64,000 nt of DNA from CATOSD01 sp965226695 (GCA_965226695.1 OZ245405.1:1922001-1986000), one strand, 5' to 3'. Positions 1-10,084 are shown, counted from the first letter of the stretch. A program made the numbers and translations. The notes: generated by a model not told the origin, from the letters alone.

Positions 1-2
1 GC

Positions 3-686
3 GAGACGCCCAAGTACGGCGTTCTGGTGGCGCCCCAGCTCAACGCGCACGTCCACCAGCACTTCTTCAGCTTCCGCCTGGACATGGCCGTGGACGGCGA
101 ACGCAACTCGGTTCACGAGATGAACACGATAGCCGAGCCGCCAGGTCCGGACAATCCCCACGGCAACGCCTTCTACGCCAAGGCCACCCCGCTGAAGACC
201 GAACTGGAGGCCCAGAGGGTCGTGGACCCGATGAGCGGCCGCTACTGGGTGGTGACCAACCCGTCCGCTAAGAACGCTCTTGGGTCGCCCGTGGGCTACA
301 AGCTGATGCCTGGCGAGAACATCCTGCCTTTCGCTCACCCCAGTTCAAGCATCATCAAGCGGGCAGGCTTCATGACCAAGCATCTCTGGGTGACGCCGTA
401 CGAACCGGACGAACTGGCGGCCACCGGTGCTTATCCCAACCAGCACCCCGGCGGCGCCGGACTTCCCGAATACACGAGGAACGACCGCAGAGTCGAGAAC
501 ACCGACGTTGTCCTGTGGTACACCCTCGGGTACCACCACGTGCCACGACCGGAGGACTGGCCCATTTCGCCGGTGGCCTACTGCGGCTTCAGCCTCAAGC
601 CCGTCGGCTTCTTCGACACGAACCCGGTGTTGGACGTGCCGCCTAGTGTTCATCACAACGGCGCCTCGCATAGCTGCCACGCCTGA
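3..686 (+). CDS. Copper amine oxidase (primary-amine oxidase), C-terminal part, cut by window start
   Basis: The frame is open from base 3, so the true start lies outside the window. Copper amine oxidases oxidise primary amines to aldehydes with release of ammonia and H2O2, using Cu(II) and a topaquinone cofactor made from a Tyr. The visible part is the C-terminal catalytic domain. It carries the HxH copper pair in VHQHFFSFRLDM, and the family's closing block WYTLGYHHVPRPEDWP, which supplies the third copper His, followed by FFDTNPVLDVPP. The topaquinone Tyr motif lies upstream and is not visible. A longer overlapping frame (427-1377) is a shadow. The next gene is convergent, 13 bp away. The family call is secure; the substrate cannot be told. 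Confidence 0.93.
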   Translation, partial: ETPKYGVLVAPQLNAHVHQHFFSFRLDMAVDGERNSVHEMNTIAEPPGPDNPHGNAFYAKATPLKTELEAQRVVDPMSGRYWVVTNPSAKNALGSPVGYKLMPGENILPFAHPSSSIIKRAGFMTKHLWVTPYEPDELAATGAYPNQHPGGAGLPEYTRNDRRVENTDVVLWYTLGYHHVPRPEDWPISPVAYCGFSLKPVGFFDTNPVLDVPPSVHHNGASHSCHA

Positions 687-699
687 CGCTCGGCCAGAG

Positions 700-1866
700 C
701 TAGCGTGCGACAAACGAACTCGAGGCGTCGGAGTTTACGGTGACGGTGTACTCCACGCCCGACTCGAAATCCGAACCAAGTGGGATGACGGTCTCCACGA
801 TGGGAAAATCAGCGGTGCACACGACAAACGGATCGGCCACCTCGTGGTGTGTGACCGTCACGGCTATCGTGTTCGGCTGGCTCCGCCGGATTTCGTAGCC
901 ATTGAACTGAGAGCAGCCGCTGCCCTTTGGCATTCCGGAGACGACGCGCGCCCGGTACTGGAGCGGCGCGCCCTCCACCGTGATCACATCCACGCTCTCA
1001 ATCGGCGACTCGGCAATGAAGGTGTGACCGAGGCCGGCCTTGGGAATTGTGAATCTGGTGGTCTCAATGTCGTTCACGATTACCCGGTAGGACTGGTCGG
1101 GTTGGAGGCCGGTTCCAAGGTGCACTACGGTGTCGAGCTCCACGAGTTCTTCGTCGCAGGGAATTGCCCAGGCCGTAGGCGGCGGCTGAAACAGGGTCAC
1201 TCGGACGACAATGTCGTTGCCTTCCGGTTGCACTTCCTGGCTACCGGGACGGGCACAGCCCTCGATAGTGGACTGGAGGTACACAATCCTCAACACGTGC
1301 TCAGGCTCGTTGGCCATCAGGTTGGCCGAAACTATAGGGGCCGGGACCTCTATCCAGGTCCGCCAGTCCGGGCCTGAACCAAGGCTTTCGACGAGGTCGG
1401 GCGGGGGCTCCACCAGCACCAGGACCATGTCCGCCTTGTCGGGGTTGCCTTGCGTGATTACCTCATATGCGGTGTCGTTGGTGAAGGCGAGACGGCCATC
1501 GGACTCGAGAATACGCGCGCTGACGGAGTATCTGCTCGTGGGGTCAATGTCCTCGCGGTTGTATTCGACTCTGAACCCGATTGGAACCTGGCCCGGGCCG
1601 GAGACAGTCTGACGGGCGATGAGAGGGGCGTCGCCATCGGCGTATGACACGTCTCGCAGTTCGACGACGAGAGAGGCGTCCGGCGTGAGGGCCAGCCGCT
1701 CGCGGTAGGTGACGGTGCCCTGTACGGATGCGTTGGGGGCCCGTCCGGATACCACCTCGGACGTGGCGTTGGCAGGCGTCGGTCCGGCCTGGCAGCCTGC
1801 CGACGCAATAGCGACAATCCATTCGCCAATGAGCGAAAGCAGTCCTGCTTTGATTCCCGTTTTCAT
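700..1866 (-). CDS. Secreted YscW/YbaY-like lipoprotein with repeated extracellular domains
   Basis: 388 aa, with a hydrophobic N-terminal segment ending in ASAGC, a lipobox-like site, so probably exported and perhaps lipid-anchored. Residues about 48-150 (VQGTVTYRERLAL through VVELRDVSYADGDAP to the Asn-rich loop) match the YscW/YbaY pattern (PF09619), a small beta-sandwich seen in lipoproteins and T3SS pilotins. The remainder has two related stretches of beta-rich sequence, each containing a Cys pair and ending in D/N-x-x-SYRVIVN or VEYTVTVN, suggesting an internally duplicated domain that I cannot name. It is convergent with the amine oxidase and divergent from the LRR gene at 2122. No enzymatic motif is visible; an envelope role is inference. 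Confidence 0.7.
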   Translation of the reverse strand: MKTGIKAGLLSLIGEWIVAIASAGCQAGPTPANATSEVVSGRAPNASVQGTVTYRERLALTPDASLVVELRDVSYADGDAPLIARQTVSGPGQVPIGFRVEYNREDIDPTSRYSVSARILESDGRLAFTNDTAYEVITQGNPDKADMVLVLVEPPPDLVESLGSGPDWRTWIEVPAPIVSANLMANEPEHVLRIVYLQSTIEGCARPGSQEVQPEGNDIVVRVTLFQPPPTAWAIPCDEELVELDTVVHLGTGLQPDQSYRVIVNDIETTRFTIPKAGLGHTFIAESPIESVDVITVEGAPLQYRARVVSGMPKGSGCSQFNGYEIRRSQPNTIAVTVTHHEVADPFVVCTADFPIVETVIPLGSDFESGVEYTVTVNSDASSSFVAR

Positions 1867-2121
1867 CCGGCATACTCCCTTGCCAATTACGGGCGTTCGA
1901 TAAAATTGCGAACGGATAAACGACGCATATTAGATTGCTGGGTCTCCTTGCCCAGGGCCTTAGCCCCTGCAGTTCGAGCTATAAGGGGAGGACTCGTCTT
2001 CCAATGGTGTATAAGTCTGTCCTCACCGGGTAGAATGAACTGTAGCGCGTGTCGACCGGCGAGGCTTACCGCGAACTGGACGTTATCCTAAACATGGAAC
2101 GGATTTCTGCCATCGGAGTTA

Positions 2122-4164
2122 GTGAGACGCCGCGAAAAGCTGGCCTGGCTCAGGGCAGGTTACGCGACTCTGGCGCTGGTTGCGCCGGTGCTCGCGATCC
2201 TGCTGCTTTCGGGGTCGCCGCAAGGGGTGAAGGCGCAGGGGACCGACAGCAGCACTTCTACGACACCGACCCTGATTGCCGAGCAGGTGTCCACGACCAC
2301 CGTTGTGCAAATTCCCGATGACAGCCTTCGCGCCGCCTTGGAAGCGCAACTGGGGAAGAGTGAGGGGCAGCCCATAACTGCCGGTGAAACGGCGTCGCTG
2401 ACGACGTTCACCGCGACTGGCACAGGCATCGTGGGCATCAGGGGAATTGAGCACGCCACAAACCTGACGGAGCTCAGCCTACAAGAGAATTCGAGCTGGG
2501 ACCTCTCGCCGCTTGCCGGCCTCGACAAGCTGGAATTGCTGGAACTCTGGCATAACCTGATATCCGACCTGGAGCCGCTGAGGGGCCTCCCAGCCTTGAA
2601 TGAGCTGCACCTGGGTGAAAACGCCATTTCGGACATCGAGCCGCTGCTGGATCTGCCAAGCCTCCAGATATTGCATGTCTGGAGAAACGATCTGGACGAT
2701 GAAGACCTTGCACTCCTTGCACGTATCACCGGTCTGACAGAACTGTTCATTGACAGCAACTCCATTTCGGATGTCGGCCCGTTGGCTGATCTGACCAACC
2801 TGGAATCGCTGCACCTGACGAGGAACTCTATCACTGACCTTTCGCCATTCGCGAGCGCGGACCTGGGCAAACTGGAGCTGCTGTATCTGTGGAACTGCGA
2901 GATACAGGATTTGACTCCATTGTCAGGGCTGACAAGTGTTAAGGTGTTACATCTGTACGGCAACCAAGTGGAGGACCTGTCTCCTCTGTCGGGAATCACG
3001 AACCTGAACAGGGTTCATCTCTACGGCAACGACTTTGAGGATGTCTCGCCTCTTCTGGACAATGACGGTCTAGGCAAGGGAGACAGGCTCGATCTGAGCG
3101 GCAACCCCTTGGGCAAGGAGTCGTTGGAGACCCACATTTCCGAGCTGAGGCGTAGGGGAGAGTCAGGGTGGAATACGTTCCGGCGCCCAATTCGCCGTCA
3201 GAAGTGACGGCAAGGGCATGGGGCACAGACACTGTCGGCGTTTCCTGGATTGCGGACGACTCGACGACAACGGCCAGCACGACCGGATATCGTGTGGAGC
3301 GGTCTCCCACGAGAGACGGGCAGTGGACGGAATTGATTGCGGATACCGGCTCAACCGATACTACATTCTACGATACGGGCCTGAGCGCCGAGACTACTCG
3401 CTACTACCGCGTTTCCCCGCTCAGCGACATAGGTGACAGCTTCCCGCCGGGCGCGGCAGTGACTACGACGAGGCCGACAGAGGCCGAGGCGCTGGTGACC
3501 GCGGACGATAGGACGGTCGTACACGTAGGTCGCACGACCCTGACGTTCGCGCAAGGGTCGAGGGACAGCGAGTTCCGTGCGCTGGCGTCTGCCGACGCCG
3601 CGTCCTGCGGAGTCCAGAGAGAGCAAGGCTTCGCGCCCGGTGCTGTGCTGGAGTGCCTGCGAGTAGAGATCCTCGGCGATGACGGCAGCCTCGAACGGCC
3701 GGCGCGACTGCAGAGTCCGTTGGCCATCAGCATAGAGCTGTCGCCGGTACAGATTGAGGAGGAGGGAGGACTGGCGGAGCTGTACCAGCAGCACCTGAAC
3801 GGCAACCTGAGGCTCCTTGCTCGCCGTGAGCCTGGTGACCCGTGGAGAGAGATCTCGTTGCGGTTCAGCGTCGTCGGAGCGAGGCCTGCGACGGTCAACG
3901 CCCGGACTAACAGCCTCGGCGACTTTGCATTGGTACGTCCCGGGCTTGCGGCGCCACAGGTGGCAGCCACCGCAGCCGCGCCCGTATCGCCCCGCGGCCG
4001 CGGTGGCTGCCGAGTCCGCCGGGCCTGAGCTGCCGGCCACGGGAGGCGTCATCGAGGCGGGTATGGTCAGGCTGGCGATGTTTGTTGCGCTTGCGTTCGT
4101 CGCGGCGGGCGCCATGTTGGCGAGTGTAGGAGGATACCTGGTATGGCAACGGAAAGAGACCTGA
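2122..4164 (+). pseudogene. LRR-FN3 surface protein with LPxTG-like anchor, two frameshifts
   Basis: Three overlapping reading frames make one protein. Frame 1 (2122-3207) has an N-terminal membrane/signal segment (LALVAPVLAILLLSG) and about eight internalin-type leucine-rich repeats (NxISDLxPLxxLxxLxxLxL). It breaks near 3155 in a run of four G; one extra G would give RRRGRVRVEYVPAPN and run into the second frame. Frame 2 (to 4028) carries an FN3 domain (GVSWIADDS to YYRVSPLS) and a second beta domain. It breaks near 3988 in a run of four C; removing one C continues into SPAAAVAAESAGPELPATGG, then a hydrophobic helix and WQRKET. The tail resembles an LPxTG sorting signal. The stop overlaps the next gene's start (4143). 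Sequencing error and real decay both fit. Confidence 0.72.
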
Positions 4165-5033
4165 TCGGTTACGGCGGCAACCCGCCGCAAGTCGAATGGC
4201 CCGGAGGCGCGCGCATCGCGATATCAGTCGTCGTCAACTACGAGGAAGGCTCCGAGTACTCCACCCTTGACGGTGACCCCGCGCACGAATCGAACAACGA
4301 GGTGCCGTCACCGGTCCCACGGGAGGAGCGTGATCTCGCGAACGAGTCCTTCTTCGAGTACGGCAGCCGCGTGGGTGTCTGGCGAATCATGGACTTGCTG
4401 GACGAATTCAACGTAAAGTCGACCTTCTTCTGCTGCGCGCTGGCCGTGGAGCGCAACCCTCAGGTAGGCCGCGCAATCGTTGAGCGTGGGCACGAGGTGT
4501 TCGGGCATGGCTACCGGTGGGAAGAGTACTTCAAGATGTCCCGGGAGGCCGAGCGTGAGGCGATCCGCATGACGGTGGAGTCCCTCGAACGCACGACGGG
4601 GGAGAGGCCGCTGGGCTGGTACGTCAGGTACGGGCCAGGCATCAACACGCGGGAGCTAGTCGTTGAAGAGGGCGGATTCGTCTATGACAGCATGGCCTAC
4701 AACGACGACATCCCGTACTACGTGGGGGTGAACGGCAAGAAGTGGCTGGTGGTGCCTTACTCTCTCGAGGTCAACGACACGCGCTTCTGGCGTGGCGGGA
4801 TGAACAGCCCGGGAGACTTCTTCGAGACCCTGAAGAACAGCTTCGACACGCTCTACATGGAGGGAGAAGAGAACCCGAAGATGATGAGCGTAGGGCTGCA
4901 CTGCCGCATAGTTGGCAGGCCGTCACGAATTGTCGCCCTTAGGCGTTTCCTGGAGTACGCTCGAGGCTTCCCCGACGTCTGGTTTGCGCGGCGAATCGAC
5001 ATCGCTCGCTGGTGGCTGCAGAGATATCCGTAG
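4143..5033 (+). CDS. Polysaccharide deacetylase family protein, PuuE allantoinase-like
   Basis: 296 aa, about full length for the PuuE-like branch of the NodB/polysaccharide deacetylase superfamily. These are cytosolic metal-dependent amidohydrolases, some acting as cofactor-independent allantoinases, others as deacetylases of unknown substrate. Visible marks are the N-terminal PPQVEWPGGARIAISVVVNYEEGSE, shortened here as VEWPGGARIA and NYEEGSE, then the FNVKSTFFCCALAVERNP strand-loop, HEVFGHGYRW with the metal-binding His residues, and LHCRIVGRPSRI near the C terminus. No signal peptide. The ATG overlaps the end of the LRR gene, with GGAGG-like Shine-Dalgarno sequence (aggagg at about 4129) upstream. 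The family call is firm; allantoin as substrate is a guess. Confidence 0.88.
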   Translation: MATERDLIGYGGNPPQVEWPGGARIAISVVVNYEEGSEYSTLDGDPAHESNNEVPSPVPREERDLANESFFEYGSRVGVWRIMDLLDEFNVKSTFFCCALAVERNPQVGRAIVERGHEVFGHGYRWEEYFKMSREAEREAIRMTVESLERTTGERPLGWYVRYGPGINTRELVVEEGGFVYDSMAYNDDIPYYVGVNGKKWLVVPYSLEVNDTRFWRGGMNSPGDFFETLKNSFDTLYMEGEENPKMMSVGLHCRIVGRPSRIVALRRFLEYARGFPDVWFARRIDIARWWLQRYP

Positions 5034-5244
5034 GCCATTTCCACAATCTTGCGATCCGCAAGAGCCCTGCTCTCACATCATATACGTCATGATACACACT
5101 ATCTATATGTAATTTATTGTGTAAACACTTCGATTAGTGGTAAGATGCGGGCCGTAAAGCCGTTTTCGGCCGCAGCCCGGCAATGAGCCGATTCGCCACA
5201 TCCGGCGCGAACAAGCTCGTCCGCGCCCTAATCGAGGTGTTGAG

Positions 5245-7665
5245 ATGGACCAGGTCGACCAGCGGGACAAGGAGATCGTGGAGCTTAGGGAACGCCTGTT
5301 CCGATTGAGCGAAGCCAGCCTCCGCATTAACGAAAGCCTCGAATTCGACTCAGTACTCCAAGGGGTCCTCGATGCCGCCCGATCGCTAACCTGTGCCCGG
5401 TTCGGTGCGATCACGCTTTTCGACGAAGCCGGCCGTGCCGAGGACTTTCTGTCCTCGGGGTCATCCGCGGAGGATGTCGACATGCCGTGGGCGCTCCCAG
5501 ACGGAGTGAGGCAGTTAGAGTACCTCAGCAGCATTCCCGGCCCGCTCCGCGTTCCCGATCTGCGCGTCCACATCAGCTCGTTGGGCCCCCGCGAACCTGT
5601 TCCGCAACCGGCTGTGGATCCCGCTGTCTCCCTCCTTGCTGCTCCGGTTGAACACCGGGGAGAGCGTCTCGGGAACGTGTACCTGGCGGGCAAGGAAGAC
5701 GGGCGGGAGTTCAGTTGGGAGGATGAGGAGACGCTGGTGATGTTTGCGTCCCAGGCGGCCATGGTGATAGCCAACTCCCGCAGACACCGAGATGAGAAGC
5801 GTGCCAGGAACGACCTGGAAACCCTGATCAATATCTCGCCAGTGGGTGTGGTTGTGTTCGACGCTCGGACGGGTGTACCGGAGTCCTTCAACCGGGAGGC
5901 GATGAGGATCGTAGACTGCCTACGGGATCCTGACCAGTCGCCTGAACAGCTACTTGGCGTGTTGACTTGCCGACGCGCGGATGGGCGTGAGCTCTCCCTC
6001 GCGGAACTTCCGATTGCCGAGTTGCTGAGGGCGGGTGAAACCGTGCGGGCTGAACAGATCGTCCTCCACGTCCCGGACGGCCGGAGTGTGCACGCCCTGA
6101 TCAACGCTACACCCATCCGTTCAAGTGACGGAAGCGTCGAGTCTTTCGTCGTCACTTTGCAGGACGTGACGCCGTTGGAAGAGCTTGAGCGGGTGCGGGC
6201 CGAGTTTCTTGCTATGGTGAGCCACCAGCTTCGCGTCCCGCTGGCAACCATAAGGGGGTCCATCACGACCCTGATCGATGCCGCGTCCGAGCTGGACCCA
6301 GCAGAAACTGCTCAGTTCTACCGAATCATTCGCGACCAGGCGGACCAGATGCGCTATATGATCGGAGGCCTCCTGGATTTGGCTCAAATCGAGACGGGAA
6401 CGCTGTCGGTGGCTTCCGGTCCCACAGAGGTCGCGGCAATCGCGAAAGAGGCGAAGTCCAAGTTCTTGAGCGAGGGCGGACGAACCAACGTACAGCTTGA
6501 TCTGCCGTCGGACCTTCCGCAGGTAATGGCAGACCGGCGGCGCATTGTCCAGGTCTTGAGCAACCTGCTCTCCAACGCGGCCAGTTACACTCCGGAAGGA
6601 TCTCCCATCCGCATTTCGGCGGCGCGGGACGGCGTCCACGTAACAATCTCAGTGGTCGACGAAGGACGGAGCATTCCAGATGACCTCATGCCCAACCTGT
6701 TTCGGAAACTCTCTTCGGTCAATGGGGCCGACCGCGGGAGCGATGTTGCAGGTTCCGGCCTTATGCTGGCGATTTGCAAGGGAATCGTGGAGGCGCACGG
6801 AGGTCGCATCTGGGTAGAACGCGATCGTCCCGGCCTCGGCGCCCGATTTACATTTACCATTCCCCATGCGGAAGGCGAATCCGCCGTCGACGAAGTACAA
6901 CCGGCTCCGACGCCGGTGCGTCTGCGCCAGTTGAACAAGGGCAAGTTGCGTGTGCTGGTAGTGGACAGCGACCCCCAGGCGCTCAGGTACATTCAAGATT
7001 CTCTGGCCAATGCGGGCTACGCTCCCATCGTGTCCGGCCACCCCAGCGAAGTGATTCGGCTTATGGAGGAGGAAAGGCCGCACCTGCTTTTGCTCGATCC
7101 GATGCTGCCTGAAAGCGACGGCAACGAACTGATGAAGAACATCCTCAAGACGGCGGACATTCCGGTTATCTTCCTGTCCGTCTATGGCCAGGAACAGGCT
7201 GTCACAAAGGCTTACGATCTTGGAGCGGCCGACTATGTGGTCAAGCCGTTCTCTCCGACAGAGCTCGCCGTCAGGGTCAGGGCCGCGTTGAGAAAGCGTG
7301 TTCCTTCCCCGTTGGTCGAGCCGTCCGAACCGTACCTGACGCGGGAGCTGCGCATTGACTACGCCTCGCGCCGCGTGACTGTGGCCGAGCGCCAGGTGGC
7401 GCTTACCCCTACCGAGTACTCATTGCTATTTGAGCTTTCCGTTAACGTCGGGCGGGTGTTGTCCCATAACCATCTGCTCCATCGCGTTTGGGGTCCGTAC
7501 AGGACTGGAGAACCATGGCTGGTACGCGACGTGGTGAAGCGGCTCCGGCGAAAGCTGGGCGACGACGCGAGCAACCCCGTGTACATCTTCACCGAGCCCC
7601 GGGTAGGCTACCTCATGCGCAAGTCGGAGACCGCGGACGCGCCTGCTGGTCAGGCAACCGGATAG
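5245..7665 (+). CDS. One-piece sensor kinase / response regulator: GAF-PAS-HisKA-HATPase-REC-wHTH
   Basis: 806 aa without membrane segments. In order: coiled coil (1-30), GAF domain (about 35-175), PAS-like domain (185-315), HisKA with H-box SHQLRVPL (His327), HATPase with the N box LSNLLSNAASYTPEG and the G boxes, REC domain (about 570-680) with LLLLDPMLPESDG (Asp618) and the YVVKPF Lys, and an OmpR-type winged helix (LTPTEYSLLFEL to VYIFTEPRVGYLMR). The kinase therefore probably phosphorylates its own fused regulator, which binds DNA directly, so sensing and transcription output are in one soluble chain. It resembles a KdpD kinase core joined to a KdpE regulator, but no potassium-sensing domain is present. 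The HATPase D-box reads VDEGRSIP instead of DxGxGIP. The AT-rich leader 5085-5150 probably holds the promoter. Confidence 0.9.
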   Translation: MDQVDQRDKEIVELRERLFRLSEASLRINESLEFDSVLQGVLDAARSLTCARFGAITLFDEAGRAEDFLSSGSSAEDVDMPWALPDGVRQLEYLSSIPGPLRVPDLRVHISSLGPREPVPQPAVDPAVSLLAAPVEHRGERLGNVYLAGKEDGREFSWEDEETLVMFASQAAMVIANSRRHRDEKRARNDLETLINISPVGVVVFDARTGVPESFNREAMRIVDCLRDPDQSPEQLLGVLTCRRADGRELSLAELPIAELLRAGETVRAEQIVLHVPDGRSVHALINATPIRSSDGSVESFVVTLQDVTPLEELERVRAEFLAMVSHQLRVPLATIRGSITTLIDAASELDPAETAQFYRIIRDQADQMRYMIGGLLDLAQIETGTLSVASGPTEVAAIAKEAKSKFLSEGGRTNVQLDLPSDLPQVMADRRRIVQVLSNLLSNAASYTPEGSPIRISAARDGVHVTISVVDEGRSIPDDLMPNLFRKLSSVNGADRGSDVAGSGLMLAICKGIVEAHGGRIWVERDRPGLGARFTFTIPHAEGESAVDEVQPAPTPVRLRQLNKGKLRVLVVDSDPQALRYIQDSLANAGYAPIVSGHPSEVIRLMEEERPHLLLLDPMLPESDGNELMKNILKTADIPVIFLSVYGQEQAVTKAYDLGAADYVVKPFSPTELAVRVRAALRKRVPSPLVEPSEPYLTRELRIDYASRRVTVAERQVALTPTEYSLLFELSVNVGRVLSHNHLLHRVWGPYRTGEPWLVRDVVKRLRRKLGDDASNPVYIFTEPRVGYLMRKSETADAPAGQATG

Positions 7666-7757
7666 ATGGCCGCTTGACTGCAGTTCTGGGCGCGGCATCA
7701 TTCTGGGGAAGGCGCCCAGCGCTGCAGTGAGAAGACATCCGCAGGCTCCGGTCAGGG

Positions 7758-8687
7758 TTACCTCGAGGGGCCGCCGCCGTCGAACCGAGAAGGCCCGCTT
7801 CCAGGCGAATCTTGAAGCGTGCTGTTCCGGATGAGCCTTCTTCCCGAGTACCCCGCGGCACCCTCGCCGTCGGAGAAGCCAGCGTGAACTGGTCCGGCGT
7901 CGAGAAAACTTGGTGTGGCGCCCTTGGCCACGTAGGGCTGAGCTCGCCCGGACACTGGGTCGCTCTCCAGGCTTCCGGACTGGGGAGCTCCGTACATAGG
8001 CCGGCTTGCGAAGGCCGGCGTGGCAGCCCCCGTACGTGCGCGGTCGACGCTGCCGATTTCCGCGTCGGCAGACTTCGAATCCGGTGCCGCCTTGGTGAAC
8101 GAACGCCTGAAGTATCCAAAGATGCCCGACACTATGCGAAGCAGGAACTCCAGCGCAACTACGGCGATCAGGTAGTAGGTTACGGTCTCAATCCGCGAGG
8201 ATGCCGCCTCGATGGTTTCGGCCGATTCGGGGATCTGGACTATAGTGCTGTCAATCAGCATGATACCGAGCAGGGCGAATGGCAGTATCTTGGCGATGTC
8301 CGTCGAGAGCGCGGTATTGTAGTAGGCGCAGACGCGTATCGTGGCCACGACACCCATGGCGCCAAGCATTACCCCGTCTATTGACTGGCCCCTGCCCATC
8401 AGCAGCATCAGACCTGCCAACGTGACAAACCAGAAGGCGACGAAGAGGGGAAACATGACCAGGCTCTTAATGAAGTAGAATATCACCGAGACGGTCTTCC
8501 TCAGTGCGGGATGCCCCGACTCGTTGTATTTGCTGAGGTCGAGTTGGAATATGTCCTTTCTTGCGAGGAACCTGTAGAAGTGGAATACGAAGACCCCGTA
8601 GATCACGACGCTGACGACGAACAGCGACAGCGGCCTCAGAACGTCGTAGGCTCTCCAAAAGTCTAGATAGAACTCTGGCAATACCAT
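7758..8687 (-). CDS. Integral membrane protein of unknown function with disordered C-terminal tail
   Basis: 309 aa, not recognised as a named family. Hydrophobic segments at about 18-38, 68-100, 103-125 and 165-190 suggest four to five membrane helices. They are followed by a basic stretch (YFRRSFTK) and about 105 residues rich in Gly, Ser, Pro and Asp that look disordered and cytoplasmic. RxxF/YNE-type charged loops separate the helices. The gene stands alone between convergent and divergent neighbours. A DUF-type channel or scaffold is possible, but nothing in the sequence decides. Confidence 0.65.
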   Translation of the reverse strand: MVLPEFYLDFWRAYDVLRPLSLFVVSVVIYGVFVFHFYRFLARKDIFQLDLSKYNESGHPALRKTVSVIFYFIKSLVMFPLFVAFWFVTLAGLMLLMGRGQSIDGVMLGAMGVVATIRVCAYYNTALSTDIAKILPFALLGIMLIDSTIVQIPESAETIEAASSRIETVTYYLIAVVALEFLLRIVSGIFGYFRRSFTKAAPDSKSADAEIGSVDRARTGAATPAFASRPMYGAPQSGSLESDPVSGRAQPYVAKGATPSFLDAGPVHAGFSDGEGAAGYSGRRLIRNSTLQDSPGSGPSRFDGGGPSR

Positions 8688-8896
8688 TATCAGACTCCCT
8701 CAGAATGGATAGTGTCGAGGATATCCCCTCACCACGAAGTGTGGCTAGCTGTTGTGGGTAGTCCAAATGGGAAATACGCCGGCGCGTGGCAGCGACGTAT
8801 GAACAACGGCAATCAGAGTCCAGTGCCGCGGCCGGCAGCGCCACCGTGCCCAGTGAAGTGGACTGAGAGGCATTCCACTGTGCGGATAAAAAAGAG

Positions 8897-10084
8897 GTGA
8901 CCTTCACCACCGCGGACGTCGTCGTCGTGGGAGGCGGCGTGATTGGGACCAGCATTGCCATGCACCTCGCCCGCATGGGCGCGGGCAGGGTGGTGCTGGC
9001 GGAGAGAGGGCACCTGGCCGGCGGCGCCAGCGGCCAGTCGGGCGCGATGATTCGCGAGCATTACTTGCATCCCGTGCTGGTCAGGATGGCCATGGAGTCC
9101 AGCAATGTGTTCCACAACTTCGCCGACGCGATAGGAGGGGATGCCGGGTTCAGATGGACTGGCAGGCTGCTGCTGTTCGCGGAAGGCGATCTGGAGGCCG
9201 TGGAGGCCAACGTGGCCATGAACCGAGAGCTCGGTGTCGACATCGAGGCCGTCGCTCCGGCGGAGATTGCCCGCATCGTGCCGAACATCGACTGCTCTGG
9301 AGTTGCCATTGGCGCATACGAGCCAGCTTCCGGCTACGCCGATCCTGTTGCCACGACCTACGCATACGCGAACCGGGCGCAGGGTCACGGCGCAGAGATT
9401 CTCACCCGGACTGCGGTCACGAGGCTGACCGCCTCCAGCGGGAAGGTCACCGGTGTTGAGACGAGCCGTGGCGTCATCGAATCGCCGGTGGTAGTCGTTG
9501 CGACCGGCCCCTGGTGCAATCGGCTCGCGGCGGACGTCGGCGAGAGGCTGCCCGTTACTCCAATCCGTGTCCAGATGGTCGGATTCAGGCGCCCGCCCGC
9601 CCTCGAATCGATGACGACAATTCTCATCGACCACACCATAGGCCTGTACTTCAGGGAGGACTCCGGCCTTCGTACACTGGTGGGTGGAGAGGCGCCAGAT
9701 GACCTCAACGAGGTGGTCGACCCGGACTCCTATGTGTTCGGCGCCGACCACGACAAGATCGTAGACTTCTGGGGGCGCGCCAGGCGACGGCTCCCGGATT
9801 TCTCCGCCGCCGTCTATCGGGGCGGCTTCGCCGCTCTGTACGACATGACGCCGGATGGCAACCCGATCCTGGACCGCTCTCAGACCACCGAAGGTCTGTA
9901 CTGGGCGGTTGGATTCAGTGGGCACGGGTTCAAACTGTCACCTGTCGTAGGGAGAATGGTGGCGGAGCTGGTGATGCACGGGGAGTCGAAGGGCCACCCG
10001 GTCCATCGATTCGGTGCGGCCCGGTTCGAGAGCGGTGAACTCTTGGAGGCCGAGCGGCCGTACCGCGCCGTCGGTCACCCCTGA
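8897..10084 (+). CDS. FAD-dependent oxidoreductase, DAO family (sarcosine oxidase beta-like)
   Basis: 395 aa, the usual length of soxB/solA/GlyOx-type enzymes, which oxidise N-methyl or amino groups of small amino acids with FAD. The GTG start follows GAGG. The dinucleotide-binding motif VVVVGGGVIGTSIAMHLAR is right at the N terminus, ending in the acidic residue of LAERG. Next come GGASGQSGAMIRE, the covalent-flavin/FAD region of the family, the second glycine motif VVVATGPWCN, and the C-terminal GFSGHGFKLSPVVG flavin site. Substrate-side residues differ enough from monomeric sarcosine oxidase that the substrate stays open. SAR202-type genomes often carry many such paralogues; this agrees with the window's amine oxidase and GMC genes. 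Confidence 0.9.
   Translation: MTFTTADVVVVGGGVIGTSIAMHLARMGAGRVVLAERGHLAGGASGQSGAMIREHYLHPVLVRMAMESSNVFHNFADAIGGDAGFRWTGRLLLFAEGDLEAVEANVAMNRELGVDIEAVAPAEIARIVPNIDCSGVAIGAYEPASGYADPVATTYAYANRAQGHGAEILTRTAVTRLTASSGKVTGVETSRGVIESPVVVVATGPWCNRLAADVGERLPVTPIRVQMVGFRRPPALESMTTILIDHTIGLYFREDSGLRTLVGGEAPDDLNEVVDPDSYVFGADHDKIVDFWGRARRRLPDFSAAVYRGGFAALYDMTPDGNPILDRSQTTEGLYWAVGFSGHGFKLSPVVGRMVAELVMHGESKGHPVHRFGAARFESGELLEAERPYRAVGHP

Noticed and set aside
5085..5150. Operator or riboswitch in the AT-rich leader of the fused kinase gene
   Set aside because: tgtgtaaacac is a short palindrome and could be an operator, but there is only one copy and no supporting structure, so it is not listed as a feature.
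8813..9925. 370-residue minus-strand open frame
   Set aside because: Shadow of the DAO-family oxidoreductase on the other strand; composition follows the GC-rich third positions.
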